Positions 29,802-39,329 of a DNA stretch of 64,000 nucleotides are shown in pieces. The first letter of the stretch is position 1. Every line of letters starts with the position of its first letter. The notes beneath the pieces are model-generated. The model worked only from the letters and a program-made list of their open reading frames with translations, ran no database searches and was not told the DNA's origin. Origin of the DNA: Microvirga terrae (GTDB lineage Bacteria; Pseudomonadota; Alphaproteobacteria; Rhizobiales; Beijerinckiaceae); the NCBI RefSeq assembly GCF_013307435.2, contig NZ_CP102845.1:4090001-4154000 (forward strand), given 5' to 3'. The translations under genes and the position numbers were made by a program.

Positions 29802-31217
29802 GTGCTCCATGTCTCGACCCGGGGGGAAGCCCCGGCGCTCGGCTTCGCCGATGCCTTGCTGACCGGCCTCGCCCGGGACGGCGGGCTCTACCTGCCGGAC
29901 CACTGGCCGGCCCTGTCCCCGGACACGATCCGGGGCTTTGCCGGCAAGCCCTATGGGGATGTCGCGAAGGCCGTGCTCGGCCCGCTGGTCGATGGCGACA
30001 TTCCGGAGGCCGACCTCGGCCGCATGATCGACGAGTCCTACGCCTCCTTCCGTCACGCGGCCGTGTGCCCGCTGACCCAGATCGGCGACAATCTCTTCGT
30101 GCTCGAGCTGTTCCACGGTCCCACGCTCGCCTTCAAGGACGTGGCCATGCAGCTCCTCGGCCGGCTCATGGATCACGTGCTCAAGGCCCGCGGCGCCCGC
30201 GCGACCATCGTGGGCGCGACCTCGGGCGACACGGGCAGCGCCGCCGTCGAGGCGTTCAAGGGCCTCGATCAGGTCGATATCTTCATCCTCTACCCGCATG
30301 GGCGCGTCTCGGACGTGCAGCGGCGGCAGATGACCACGGTGGCCTCGCCGAACGTCCATGCGCTCGCCGTCGAGGGCACGTTCGACGATTGCCAGACCAT
30401 GGTGAAGGGCATGTTCAACCATGCCCGCTTCCGCGACGAGCTGCAGCTCTCCGGCGTGAACTCGATCAACTGGGCCCGTGTCGCCGCGCAGGCGGTCTAC
30501 TACTTCACCGCCGCCGTGGCGCTGGGCTCCCCTCACCGCCCGGTCTCGTTCTCGGTACCGACCGGCAATTTCGGCGACATCCTGGCCGCTTACGTGGCCA
30601 AGCGCATGGGCCTTCCCATCGACCGGCTGATGATCGGCACCAACGCCAACGATATCCTGGCCCGCACCCTCGGCTCCGGGTCCTACGAGATCAAGGGCGT
30701 CGAACCCACGACCTCGCCGTCCATGGACATCCAGATCTCGTCCAATTTCGAGCGCCTGCTGTTCGAGGCCTATGGCCGCGACGGCGGGGCGGTCCGCCGC
30801 CTCATGGCGAGCCTCGCCCAGTCACGCGCCTTCATGATTGAGGCCGGCCCTCTCGCCCGCATCCGCGAGGAGTTCTCGGCCAGGGCCGTGAACGAGGACC
30901 ACGTGATGGCCGAGATGGCCGACACCTATCGCGCCACCGGCTACGTGCTCGATCCGCACAGCGCGGTCGGAACCCGGGCGGCGCGCACCCTGCTCGAGCG
31001 GGATCCCGCAACTCCCGTCGTGGCCCTGTCCACCGCGCATCCCGCCAAGTTCCCCGATGCGGTCGAGCGCGCCACGGGCCTTCGCCCCGCACTTCCGCCG
31101 CACATGGCTGATCTGATGGAGCGCAGGGAGAGCTTCACGGTTCTTCCCAACGACCAGGCTGCGGTCGAGCGCTTCATCCGCGAGCGCGCGCGGGCGGTCA
31201 AAGGCGCGGCCGCATGA
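29802..31217 (+). CDS. thrC: Threonine synthase, GTG start
   Basis: 471-residue PLP enzyme that converts O-phosphohomoserine to threonine. The Schiff-base lysine is K112 in TLAFKDVAMQ; ATSGDTGSAA and SVPTGNFGDILAAY bind the phosphate of the cofactor. It starts VLHVSTRGEAPALGF, as usual for this class. The GTG has CAGGAG about eleven bases upstream and is preferred over a far upstream ATG. It overlaps the M16 peptidase gene by four bases. The other threonine gene in the window is thrB near 38.4 kb. Confidence 0.95.
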   Translation: MLHVSTRGEAPALGFADALLTGLARDGGLYLPDHWPALSPDTIRGFAGKPYGDVAKAVLGPLVDGDIPEADLGRMIDESYASFRHAAVCPLTQIGDNLFVLELFHGPTLAFKDVAMQLLGRLMDHVLKARGARATIVGATSGDTGSAAVEAFKGLDQVDIFILYPHGRVSDVQRRQMTTVASPNVHALAVEGTFDDCQTMVKGMFNHARFRDELQLSGVNSINWARVAAQAVYYFTAAVALGSPHRPVSFSVPTGNFGDILAAYVAKRMGLPIDRLMIGTNANDILARTLGSGSYEIKGVEPTTSPSMDIQISSNFERLLFEAYGRDGGAVRRLMASLAQSRAFMIEAGPLARIREEFSARAVNEDHVMAEMADTYRATGYVLDPHSAVGTRAARTLLERDPATPVVALSTAHPAKFPDAVERATGLRPALPPHMADLMERRESFTVLPNDQAAVERFIRERARAVKGAAA

Positions 31218-32497
31218 ACCAGCACTTCGTCCACGAGAAGCGGATCGAGATCACGACCCTGTCCAATGGCCTGATGGTCGCCACCGAGCGGATGCCCGCG
31301 ATCGCCACGGCGACCCTGGGCGTGTGGGTCGGCACCGGCTCGCGGCATGAGCAGGCCCACGAGCACGGGCTCTCGCATCTCATCGAGCACATGGCCTTCA
31401 AGGGCACGGCCCGCCGCTCGGCGCGCCAGATCGCCGAGGACATCGAGAACGTCGGCGGCGACATCAATGCCGCCACCAGCGTCGAATACACGAGCTACAC
31501 GGCCCGCGTTCTCGGCGAGAACGTGGATGTCGCGCTCGACGTGCTGGGCGACATCCTGATCAACTCCGCGTTCGATGGGGGCGAGCTCGCGCGCGAAAAG
31601 GGCGTGATCCTGCAGGAATACGCGGCCGTCGAGGACACGCCCGACGACCTGATCTACGACGCCTTCATGGAAACGGCATTCCCGAACCAGGCGGTCGGGC
31701 GGCCGATCCTCGGCACGCCGGAGACGATCAGGAGCTTCGACGAGGCGGCGATCCGCGCCTTCCTGGCCCGCGAATACACGCCGGGCAAGATGGTGCTGGC
31801 CGCGGCCGGCGACGTGGAGCACAGCCAGATCGTCGACCTGGCGGAACGCCTGTTCGGCGGGATGCCGGCGGTTGCTCCGCGCCAGCCGGAACAGGGGCGC
31901 TACGCGGGCGGCGAGAGGCGGATTTCGCGCAAGCTCGAACAGGCCAACCTGGTGCTCGGCCTGCCCGGCCTCTCGTTCAAGGACCCCGGCTATTACGCGG
32001 TCCATCTCTTCGCCCACATGCTAGGCGGCGGCCTCACTTCGCGCCTGTGGCACGAGGTCCGCGAGACCCGCGGCCTCGCCTATTCGATCGACTCCTTCCA
32101 CTGGCCGTTTTCCGATTGTGGACTCTTCGGCATCGGAGCCGGAACGGCGGGCTCGGACGTGCGCGAGCTCATGGACGTGACGCTCGCCTGCATGGCGCAG
32201 GCGACCCGCGACATCAGCGAGATCGAGCTCGTCCGCGCCAAGGCGCAGATGAAGGTCGCCCTCCTGACGGCCCTGGAGACACCGGGCGGCCGGATCGAGC
32301 GCGTCGCCCGCCAGCTCCTGTCCTGGGGCCGCGTGGTGGCGAGCGAGGAGATCATCAGGAAGGTCGATGCCCTCGATGTCGAGCATGTCCGCGATGCCGG
32401 ACGCCGGCTTCTGCAGGGAGCCCCGACCCTGGCGGCAATAGGCCCCATCAAGGAGCTGTCCTCCCTGGACGAGATCGCCGCAGCGCTGCGGACCTGA
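31214..32497 (+). CDS. M16 family zinc peptidase (processing-peptidase beta-like)
   Basis: 427 residues of the pitrilysin/MPP family. The inverted zinc motif HxxEH is complete (GLSHLIEHMAFKGTA), and the third ligand glutamate is expected in EKGVILQEYAAVED about 75 residues later. The glycine-rich loop of the C-terminal half is seen in LGGGLTSRLWHEVRE. No signal peptide, so it is probably cytoplasmic. Its ATG overlaps the thrC stop, a conserved pairing in alphaproteobacteria. Its protein substrate is unknown. Confidence 0.92.
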   Translation: MNQHFVHEKRIEITTLSNGLMVATERMPAIATATLGVWVGTGSRHEQAHEHGLSHLIEHMAFKGTARRSARQIAEDIENVGGDINAATSVEYTSYTARVLGENVDVALDVLGDILINSAFDGGELAREKGVILQEYAAVEDTPDDLIYDAFMETAFPNQAVGRPILGTPETIRSFDEAAIRAFLAREYTPGKMVLAAAGDVEHSQIVDLAERLFGGMPAVAPRQPEQGRYAGGERRISRKLEQANLVLGLPGLSFKDPGYYAVHLFAHMLGGGLTSRLWHEVRETRGLAYSIDSFHWPFSDCGLFGIGAGTAGSDVRELMDVTLACMAQATRDISEIELVRAKAQMKVALLTALETPGGRIERVARQLLSWGRVVASEEIIRKVDALDVEHVRDAGRRLLQGAPTLAAIGPIKELSSLDEIAAALRT

Positions 32498-32698
32498 ATT
32501 TTTTAGCCGGACCTTCCCCATGGTCACGGCTAATTCTCCTCAATCCCGCCGCAAACTGGCCTCATGGCCACATAGTAACGATAACAAACGAGTCCTGCGG
32601 ACAAGTGACGGGCCCCTCCGGCCCCAGCTTGCTCTCAAGGCTCCTGACCGGTACCAATCCTGTTCCACTGTTTTAGTACCGGACGAAAGACCGAAGCA

Positions 32699-35578
32699 TT
32701 GCGGATCGTATCTTTCGCCATAACCCTTCTTTTGGCGGCATTCCTGGGGCTGGCCTTTCCGTCGTCCGGCTGGGCGGTCGAATCCGTTCGCGTCGATCCC
32801 AAGATGAAGGCCATTGATCTCACCCCGGCCATCGAGCGCTACAACTCGGACGGGGACGAGATCAGGATTTCCACGGCGCCGGGGCGCGACGGCATCGTCC
32901 GGCGCATCGCCGTGAAGGCGCGCGAGGCCGGAACCCGGCCCGACTGGATCGTCTTCGCGCTCACCAACGACACCGACGAGCAGGTCGACCGCCTTCTGGT
33001 CGCGCCGCATTTCCGCCTGACCGGCTCCGGCGTTCTCTGGCCGGATCTGGGCGCGACCCGGATCGCCGCGATCACCGCGAGCCAGGGCATCCGGCCCGAC
33101 CGGGACGACAGCGCGGATGCGGACATCTTCCTCATCACCCTCGATCCGGGCACGACCGTCACCTTCGTGGCGGAGCTGCGCTCCAACAATCTGCCCCAGC
33201 TCCACCTGTGGGACGCCAACGCCTACAAGGACCGGGTCAACGGGCTGACCCTCTACAAGGGCATCATCATCGGCATCGCGGGCCTGCTGGCCCTGTTCCT
33301 GACCATCGTGTTCGTGGTGAAGGGGGCCTTGATCTTCCCGGCCGCCGCCGCCCTGGCCTGGGCGGTGCTGGCTTATGCGTGCATCGATTTCGGCTTCTTC
33401 CAACGCATCTTCCCGATCAGCGAAGCGACCGAGCAGGTCTATCGCGCCGGCGCGGAGGCGGTGCTCTCGGCGACGCTGCTCGTCTTCCTCTTCGCCTACC
33501 TCAATCTCAACCGCTGGCACGTGCGCTACAGCCACGTGACCGCCTTCTGGCTGCTGTTCCTCGGGGCCATGGTGGCGCTGGCCATCGTCGATCCGCCGGT
33601 GGCCTCGGGCGTCGCCCGCATGTCGATCGCGGCCGTCGCCGGCATCGGCTTCGTCCTCGTGATCCATCTGGCCACGCACGGCTACGACCGCGCGGTGATG
33701 CTCGTCCCCACGTGGCTCCTCCTGGTCGCCTGGGTGACGGCCGCGAGCTTCACGGTCGTCGGCCAGCTCACGTCGGACCTCGTTCCCCCGGCCCTCGTCG
33801 GCGGCCTCGTTCTCGTCGTCATGCTCATCGGCTTCACGGTCATGCAGCACGCCTTCGCGGGCGGTGCCTTCACGCGCGGCTTCGTGAACGACACGGAACG
33901 CCGGGCCCTGGCCCTGACCGGCGCCGGCGACATCGTGTTCGACTGGGACGTGGTCTCCGACAACATCTTCGTCAGCCCCGAGGTCGAGCATCAGCTCGGA
34001 TTGAAGCGCGGCTCGCTCGAAGGACCCGCCTCCGCCTGGTTCGACCTGATCCATCCCTTCGACAAGGACCGCTACCGGCTCGCCCTCGATGCGGTGATCG
34101 AGCAGCGCCGCGGCCGGCTGACCCAGGATTTCCGCCTGCGCTCGGCGTCCGGCGCGCACAATTGGTATCGCCTGAAGGCGCGGCCCGTGATCGGCTCGGA
34201 CGGCGAGGTGCTGCGCATCGTCGGGACCCTGGCCGACGTCATGGACAGCAAGACCGCCGAAGAGCGCCTGCTCTACGACGCGGTGCACGACAACCTGACG
34301 AGTCTGCCGAACCGGCAGCTCTTCTACGACCGGCTGGAGGCCGCCCTCACCTTCGCCGGCCAGGACGATGCCTTGCGTCCCACCGTGCTCGTCGTCGACA
34401 TCGACAAACTGAAGGACGCGAACGCGACGGCGGGATACGCGGCCGGCGACTCGGTGCTGCTCACCCTCTCCCGCCGCCTGAGCCGCCTGCTCAAGCCGCA
34501 GGACACGCTCGCGCGCATCTCGGGCGACGAGTTCGCCATCATCCTGCTCTCCGAGCGCGAACCCGACCGCATCATTTCCTTCGCCGACATGGTCAGGCGC
34601 GTCGTGACCACGCCGTTCACCTATGCGGAGCGCGAGATCTTCCTCACCGCGTCCATCGGTATCGCCCTCTACGATCCGCAGATCGCGGCGCGGCGCGAGG
34701 AGGTGCTGCGCAACGCCGAGATCGCCATGGCCCATGCGCGGCGCCACGGCGGCGACCGGATCGAGGTGTTCCGGCCGACCATGCGCTCGGACCGCAGCGA
34801 CCATTTCACCATGGAGACGGACTTGCGCCACGCGCTCGACCGCAACGAGATGCGCGTGCTGTTCAAGCCCATCGTGCGCCTGGAGGACAGGACCATCGCG
34901 GGCTTCGAATCGATGCTGCGCTGGGACCATCCGCGTCTCGGACGGATCGGGCCCGAAGACTTCATGTCGATCGCCGAGGAGACTGGGCTGATCATCAAGC
35001 TCAGCGTCTTCCTGCTGGAGCAGACGGGCCGCGAGCTCGCCGCCTGGCAGAACGCCCTCGAGGTCGAGCCGCCGATCTTCGCCAGCGTCAACATGTCGAG
35101 CCATCACCTGCTGCGCCACGACCTGCTGCAGGACGTGAAATCGGTCGTGGCCCGCACGGGGGTCGTTCCCGGCACGCTCAAGATCGAGATGACCGAGAGC
35201 CTCGTGATGGAGAATCCGGAATATTCCGCCCAGATGCTCACGCGCCTGCGCGATCTCGGAGCGGGCCTCTCGCTCGATGATTTCGGGACCGGCTACTCCG
35301 CCCTCTCCTACCTGCAGCGATTCCCGTTCGATACGATCAAGGTGGACGAGTCCTTCGTGCGCCTGATGGGCTCCGGCAAGCCGGTCATCCTGCGCTCCAT
35401 CGTCAAGATGGCCCATGAGCTCGGCATGGAGATCGTGGCCGAGGGGGCGGAAAGCGAATCGGAGGTGATCGAGCTCTACCAGCTCGGGTGCGAATACGCC
35501 CAGGGACCGGTCTTCGGAGAGCCGATGTCGACCCTGCAGGCCCGCCAGCTCGTCGGCGCGGCCCCGGCGGCGGCGTAA
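32699..35578 (+). CDS. 7TM sensor with PAS, GGDEF and EAL domains; both signature motifs altered
   Basis: 959-residue cyclic-di-GMP protein. A signal peptide (to about 25), an extracytoplasmic beta-rich region (about 30-175) and seven helices (about 180-395) resemble 7TMR-DISM sensors. A PAS domain (about 400-520), GGDEF domain (about 525-695) and EAL domain (about 710-945) follow. The GGDEF motif reads SGDEF. The EAL motif reads ESM, but the other metal-site residues remain (SVNMSS, KIEMTES, LDDFGTGYS, IKVDESF, AEGAE). It is likely a phosphodiesterase or an effector-binding protein, with cyclase activity uncertain. The start is TTG 32699. Transcribed alone. Confidence 0.85.
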   Translation: MRIVSFAITLLLAAFLGLAFPSSGWAVESVRVDPKMKAIDLTPAIERYNSDGDEIRISTAPGRDGIVRRIAVKAREAGTRPDWIVFALTNDTDEQVDRLLVAPHFRLTGSGVLWPDLGATRIAAITASQGIRPDRDDSADADIFLITLDPGTTVTFVAELRSNNLPQLHLWDANAYKDRVNGLTLYKGIIIGIAGLLALFLTIVFVVKGALIFPAAAALAWAVLAYACIDFGFFQRIFPISEATEQVYRAGAEAVLSATLLVFLFAYLNLNRWHVRYSHVTAFWLLFLGAMVALAIVDPPVASGVARMSIAAVAGIGFVLVIHLATHGYDRAVMLVPTWLLLVAWVTAASFTVVGQLTSDLVPPALVGGLVLVVMLIGFTVMQHAFAGGAFTRGFVNDTERRALALTGAGDIVFDWDVVSDNIFVSPEVEHQLGLKRGSLEGPASAWFDLIHPFDKDRYRLALDAVIEQRRGRLTQDFRLRSASGAHNWYRLKARPVIGSDGEVLRIVGTLADVMDSKTAEERLLYDAVHDNLTSLPNRQLFYDRLEAALTFAGQDDALRPTVLVVDIDKLKDANATAGYAAGDSVLLTLSRRLSRLLKPQDTLARISGDEFAIILLSEREPDRIISFADMVRRVVTTPFTYAEREIFLTASIGIALYDPQIAARREEVLRNAEIAMAHARRHGGDRIEVFRPTMRSDRSDHFTMETDLRHALDRNEMRVLFKPIVRLEDRTIAGFESMLRWDHPRLGRIGPEDFMSIAEETGLIIKLSVFLLEQTGRELAAWQNALEVEPPIFASVNMSSHHLLRHDLLQDVKSVVARTGVVPGTLKIEMTESLVMENPEYSAQMLTRLRDLGAGLSLDDFGTGYSALSYLQRFPFDTIKVDESFVRLMGSGKPVILRSIVKMAHELGMEIVAEGAESESEVIELYQLGCEYAQGPVFGEPMSTLQARQLVGAAPAAA

Positions 35579-35592
35579 GAAACCGTCGCCCT

Positions 35593-35620
35593 AGAGCATC
35601 GAGCCGATGCTCTTCGTCTT
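35593..35620. terminator. Hairpin after the GGDEF/EAL gene
   Basis: AGAGCATCG, AGC loop, CGATGCTCT, then TTCGTCTT. Nine perfect pairs 14 bases after the stop, between convergent genes. Confidence 0.65.
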
Positions 35621-35665
35621 GGCCGGCGCATCGTTCGGGGCGGACCCGGAGGGCCGCACGACGCG

Positions 35666-36277
35666 CTAGGCGTGGCCGGTTTCCATCGACAGCATGGCGG
35701 GTTCGATCCCGATCCGGCGCAGGGCCATCTCGTAGCGCAGGTCGGCCGCGGTGTTGAAGACGAGCTCCGCGTCGGCCGGGCAGTTGAGCCAGCCGTTGGC
35801 CTGCAGCTCCATCTCGAGCTGCCCGGCGCCCCAGCCTGCATAGCCCAAGGCCAGCACCGCGTTCTCCGGCCCGTCGCCCCGGGCGATGGCGCGCAGGATA
35901 TCAATGGTCGCGGTGAGGCAGATGCTGTCGTCGATGGGCAGGGTCGATTGGGCGAGGTGGAAGTCCGGGGAATGGAGAACGAAGCCCCGGCTTGTCTCCA
36001 CGGGCCCCCCCATCAGCACCTGCATGGAGCCCACCTTCTGCGGCAGCCGGATGCGATCCGGCTCGGGAAGGATCTCGAGCTGCACCAGCAGGTCCGGCAT
36101 GTTCAGGTTTGCGGCCGGCCGGTTGAGGACGATCCCCATCGCGCCTTCGGCCGAATGGGCGCAGATGTAGATGACCGACCGCGCGAAGCGCTCGTCCATC
36201 ATGCCCGGCATGGCCACGAGGACCTGCCCGTCCAGGTAAGGGGATCCGGTGTCGTAGGAAGGAAGGAAAGAGCCCAT
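35666..36277 (-). CDS. YqgE/AlgH family protein
   Basis: 203 residues. The family opening [38 protein letters not shown] is nearly canonical in spacing, with later blocks [17 protein letters not shown] and [16 protein letters not shown]. The name AlgH comes from a Pseudomonas alginate gene, but the biochemical role is unsettled. The C-terminus is slightly extended. It is divergent from the DsbD-N-like gene, with starts about 107 bases apart. Confidence 0.92.
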   Translation of the reverse strand: MGSFLPSYDTGSPYLDGQVLVAMPGMMDERFARSVIYICAHSAEGAMGIVLNRPAANLNMPDLLVQLEILPEPDRIRLPQKVGSMQVLMGGPVETSRGFVLHSPDFHLAQSTLPIDDSICLTATIDILRAIARGDGPENAVLALGYAGWGAGQLEMELQANGWLNCPADAELVFNTAADLRYEMALRRIGIEPAMLSMETGHA

Positions 36278-36383
36278 ATGCTAAATTCTGCCTTGCCGGA
36301 CCCAAGCCCCCGATCACAGGATCGTGGATGGCGGGCCCGAAGATAAATGCATAAGGGAAGCGCGTCAGGGAGGTGTCAGTTCC

Positions 36384-37211
36384 ATGGCATTCATGTTCCG
36401 CACCGTTTCGGTCGCGATTTTTTTGTTCTTGTCCGTCACCGCCATCGCCGCACAGCCCGCCAAGCAACCCGCCTCGTCCCAGGGCTTCCATTCCCGCGCC
36501 CGCCTGATCTCCGGGGGGCAGCAGGGGGACGTCTGGCTTGCCGGGATCGAAATCGCCCTCGACCCGGGCTTCAAGACCTACTGGCGCAATCCGGGCGATT
36601 CCGGCCTGCCGCCCCGTTTCGACTGGACCGGCTCCGAGAACGTGGCCGGCACCGAGATCCGCTATCCCGCCCCCACCCGGCACGAGGATGCCGCGGGCGT
36701 GGCCTATGTCTACGGCAAGAAGGTCGTGCTGCCCGTCCTGGTCAGGGCACAGGACAGGACCAAGCCGGTCAGGCTCGTCCTGGCGGCCGAATACGGGGTC
36801 TGCAAGGACATCTGCATTCCGGCCCGGGCCGATCTGAGCCTCGACCTCACCGCCGGCGGCCAGGACCGGGACGCCATCGAGGCGGCTATCGCGAAGGTGC
36901 CGCGCCCGCAGCCTCTCGGAGCCCCGGCCGATCTGGCGGTGCTGTCCGTCGAGCCCGCGACGCGGGACAAGCCAGCCTATTCCGTTACGGTGCGTGCCCC
37001 GGAGGGCGCAAAGCCCTCCCTGTTCGCCGAGGGTCCGGAGAACTGGATCGTCTCGACCTCCCTGCCCGACCACGCGAACCGCTTCACGGTCACCGTCGAG
37101 GACAAGCCCAAGGAGGCCGCGGCGGCCGTCCCCCTGCGCCTGACGCTCGTGGCCGGGGGAAAGTCCGTCGAGACGGACGTGAGCCTCGACGGGAATGGGA
37201 TGCCGCGCTAG
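36384..37211 (+). CDS. DsbD N-terminal-domain-like exported protein
   Basis: 275 residues. The signal peptide ends near IAAQPA. The mature part resembles the periplasmic immunoglobulin-like domain of DsbD/ScsB: FKTYWRNPGDSGLPPRFDWTGSENVAG and a C-x3-C pair in GVCKDICIPARADL that could exchange disulfides. It lacks the membrane and thioredoxin parts, so it would need partners. ATG 36384 has GGGAGGTG upstream. A peroxiredoxin gene follows after 35 bases, suggesting a shared redox role. Confidence 0.8.
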   Translation: MAFMFRTVSVAIFLFLSVTAIAAQPAKQPASSQGFHSRARLISGGQQGDVWLAGIEIALDPGFKTYWRNPGDSGLPPRFDWTGSENVAGTEIRYPAPTRHEDAAGVAYVYGKKVVLPVLVRAQDRTKPVRLVLAAEYGVCKDICIPARADLSLDLTAGGQDRDAIEAAIAKVPRPQPLGAPADLAVLSVEPATRDKPAYSVTVRAPEGAKPSLFAEGPENWIVSTSLPDHANRFTVTVEDKPKEAAAAVPLRLTLVAGGKSVETDVSLDGNGMPR

Positions 37212-37246
37212 GGATGGAGCATTCAACGGCATTCCTTCGGAGACAT

Positions 37247-37735
37247 ATGCCCATGCCCATCCAGGTTGGAGAACGCCTTCCCCAGGTCACCTTCCGCATC
37301 ATGACCCCCGACGGGCCGGTCGCCAAGACGACCGACGACCTGTTCAAGGGCCGCAAGGTGGTTCTCGTCGCCGTGCCCGGCGCCTTCACGCCGACCTGCC
37401 ATCGCAACCACCTGCCCGGCTACGTGCAGAAGAAGGACGAGATCCGGGCCAAGGGCGTGGATTCCATCCTCGTCACGTCGGTCAACGACGTCTTCGTGCT
37501 TGATGCCTGGAGCAAGGCCTCCGGGGCCGAGGGCATCGAGTTCCTGTCCGACGGCAATGGCGATTTCGCCAAGGCCATCGGCCTGTCCATGGACGGCTCG
37601 GGCTTCGGCCTCGGCACCCGCTCGCAGCGCTATTCGATGGTGGTCGACGACGGCGTGGTCCGGGCGATCAACGTGGAGGATGCCCCCTCCAAGGCGCAGC
37701 ATTCCGGCGCCGAGAACATCATGAAGGATCTCTGA
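37247..37735 (+). CDS. Peroxiredoxin (Prx5/AhpE-like TSA family)
   Basis: 162-residue thiol peroxidase that reduces hydrogen peroxide and organic peroxides. The peroxidatic cysteine is C51 in VPGAFTPTCHRNHLPGY, the Prx5 signature. No other cysteine is present, so resolution needs an external thiol such as glutathione or glutaredoxin. The C-terminal VEDAPSKAQHSGAENIM is typical. The start could also be the ATG two codons later. It lies next to the DsbD-N-like gene. Confidence 0.93.
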   Translation: MPMPIQVGERLPQVTFRIMTPDGPVAKTTDDLFKGRKVVLVAVPGAFTPTCHRNHLPGYVQKKDEIRAKGVDSILVTSVNDVFVLDAWSKASGAEGIEFLSDGNGDFAKAIGLSMDGSGFGLGTRSQRYSMVVDDGVVRAINVEDAPSKAQHSGAENIMKDL

Positions 37736-37770
37736 TCCGTCTCCAGCAATGGATCGGACGTTCACCTCTC

Positions 37771-37859
37771 GTCATCACCGGCCTTGTGCCGGTGACCTCG
37801 ATCGAAGAGACGCGGCGCTTTTCGCATCGGGATGGCCGGCACAGGGCCGGCCATGACGT
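37771..37859. repeat. Paired palindrome repeat, unit 3
   Basis: ATCACCGGCC...GGTGA half (37774-37795) followed by ATGGCCGGC...GCCGGCCAT half (37832-37855), spaced by an AAGAGACGCGGCGCTTTTCGC-like linker. It lies between the convergent peroxiredoxin and rnhA genes. Confidence 0.8.
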
Positions 37860-37896
37860 GCCAGGCGGCAGGACCGGAGAGTGCCGCAACGGACGG

Positions 37897-38364
37897 TCAG
37901 ACGCGCGCTCTGCGGCCCTGGCTCTTGAACGGCTTCATCGCCGCGACGGCGAGTTCGTCGACCCGGATGTTGGTCGGATCGTCCGCGTGCCCCTTGACCC
38001 AGTGCCAGGCCACGTCGTGCCGGGACGCGGCCGCGTCGAGTTCGCGCCAGAGATCCTCGTTCTTCACCGGCTTGTTGTCGGCGGTGCGCCAGCCGCGCCG
38101 CTTCCAGTTGTGCATCCATTGCGTGATGCCCTGGCGCACATACTGCGAATCCGTGAAGAGATCGACCGCGCAGGACCGCTTGAGGGCGTTCAGGCCCTCG
38201 ATGGCCGCGCGGATCTCCATGCGGTTGTTGGTGGTGTGAGCCTCCCCGCCGGAGACCTCCTTCTCGCTGCCCTTGAAGAACAGGATCGCCGCCCAGCCGC
38301 CCGGCCCGGGATTTCCCGAGCAGGCGCCGTCCGTGTAGATCATCACGCGCTCCGCCCCGCTCAT
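37897..38364 (-). CDS. rnhA: Ribonuclease HI
   Basis: 155-residue endonuclease that removes RNA from RNA-DNA hybrids. All catalytic positions are visible: D12 ([11 protein letters not shown]), E50 (NNRMEI), D72 (TDSQYV), H126 (KGHADDP) and D136 (RVDELA). The ATG overlaps the thrB stop (ATGA), making it the third gene of the ispH-thrB-rnhA unit. The C-terminal tail is short and basic. Confidence 0.96.
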   Translation of the reverse strand: MSGAERVMIYTDGACSGNPGPGGWAAILFFKGSEKEVSGGEAHTTNNRMEIRAAIEGLNALKRSCAVDLFTDSQYVRQGITQWMHNWKRRGWRTADNKPVKNEDLWRELDAAASRHDVAWHWVKGHADDPTNIRVDELAVAAMKPFKSQGRRARV

Positions 38365-39326
38365 GCGCCGAGCCCGAGTTCGCGCGCATGCTTCACATGG
38401 CGGTGGAAGTTGAGCTTGCGGTCGTATTCCAGCGGGTCCTTCGGCTTCACCAGGGCACCCGGCGGCACGTTGAGCCAGTCGACCAGGCGGGTCAGCATGA
38501 AGCGCATGGCGGAGCCCCGGCAGAGGATCGGCAGGGCCTCGACCTCGTCCGGCTCCAGGCGCCGCACCGACTGGTAGCCCGCCAGCATCGCCCGACCCTT
38601 GGTCAGGTTGAACGAGGCATCGATCTCGAAGCACCAGGCATTGAGGCAGATCGCGACGTCGTACGCGAAGGCGTCCGTGCAGGCGAAGTAGAAATCGATC
38701 AGCCCCGACACCTCGGACCCGATGAAGAACACGTTGTCGGTGAACAGATCCGCATGGATGATCCCGGACGGCAGGTCGTGGGGCCAGGCGTCCGCGAGGC
38801 TTGCGAGCTCGCGCCGCGTGCGCTCGGCGAGGCCGATCGAGACCGTGTCGGCCTGAGCCTCGGCCTGGGCGAAGAGCGGCGCCCATGCCTCCAGCGAGAG
38901 GGCGTTGGGCCGCCGCATCGTGAAGTCCTGCCCGGCCAGATGCAGCTTCGCCAGGGCGGCACCGAGCGCACCGCAATGCTGCGCCGTGGGACGGCGGATC
39001 GCGATGCCTTCGAGAAACGTGATGATCACGGCCGGACGACCGGCCACGCGCCCGAGGGGCTCGCCGCGGCGGTTGTTGACCGGCAACGGGCAGTTCAGCC
39101 CCCTCAGGGCCAGATGCTGCATGAGGCCGAGGAAGAAGGGCAGGTCGTCCTCCCGCACCCGCTTCTCGTAGAGGGTCAGGATGTAGGAGCCCTTCGTAGT
39201 GTGAAGGAAATAGTTGGTGTTCTCCACGCCCTCGGCGATGCCCTTGTAGGAGAGCACCGTACCGATGTCGTAGGTATCGAGGAAAGCCGACAGCTCCTCG
39301 TCGCTGACTTCCGTATAGACCGCCAC
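38361..39326 (-). CDS. thrB: Homoserine kinase, ThrB2 (APH-fold) type
   Basis: 321-residue kinase that phosphorylates homoserine for threonine synthase. It has the aminoglycoside-phosphotransferase fold, not the GHMP fold of E. coli ThrB. The catalytic loop is [14 protein letters not shown], and the metal-binding aspartate is in [10 protein letters not shown]. The N-terminus [16 protein letters not shown] is typical of the alphaproteobacterial form. Only three bases separate it from the ispH stop, and it overlaps rnhA. Confidence 0.94.
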   Translation of the reverse strand: MAVYTEVSDEELSAFLDTYDIGTVLSYKGIAEGVENTNYFLHTTKGSYILTLYEKRVREDDLPFFLGLMQHLALRGLNCPLPVNNRRGEPLGRVAGRPAVIITFLEGIAIRRPTAQHCGALGAALAKLHLAGQDFTMRRPNALSLEAWAPLFAQAEAQADTVSIGLAERTRRELASLADAWPHDLPSGIIHADLFTDNVFFIGSEVSGLIDFYFACTDAFAYDVAICLNAWCFEIDASFNLTKGRAMLAGYQSVRRLEPDEVEALPILCRGSAMRFMLTRLVDWLNVPPGALVKPKDPLEYDRKLNFHRHVKHARELGLGA

Positions 39327-39329
39327 CGC

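Noticed and set aside
32540..35416. A 958-codon open frame opposite the GGDEF/EAL gene
   Set aside because: Its sequence is antisense noise (runs of Asp, His, Glu, Arg); the plus-strand gene has clear domains.
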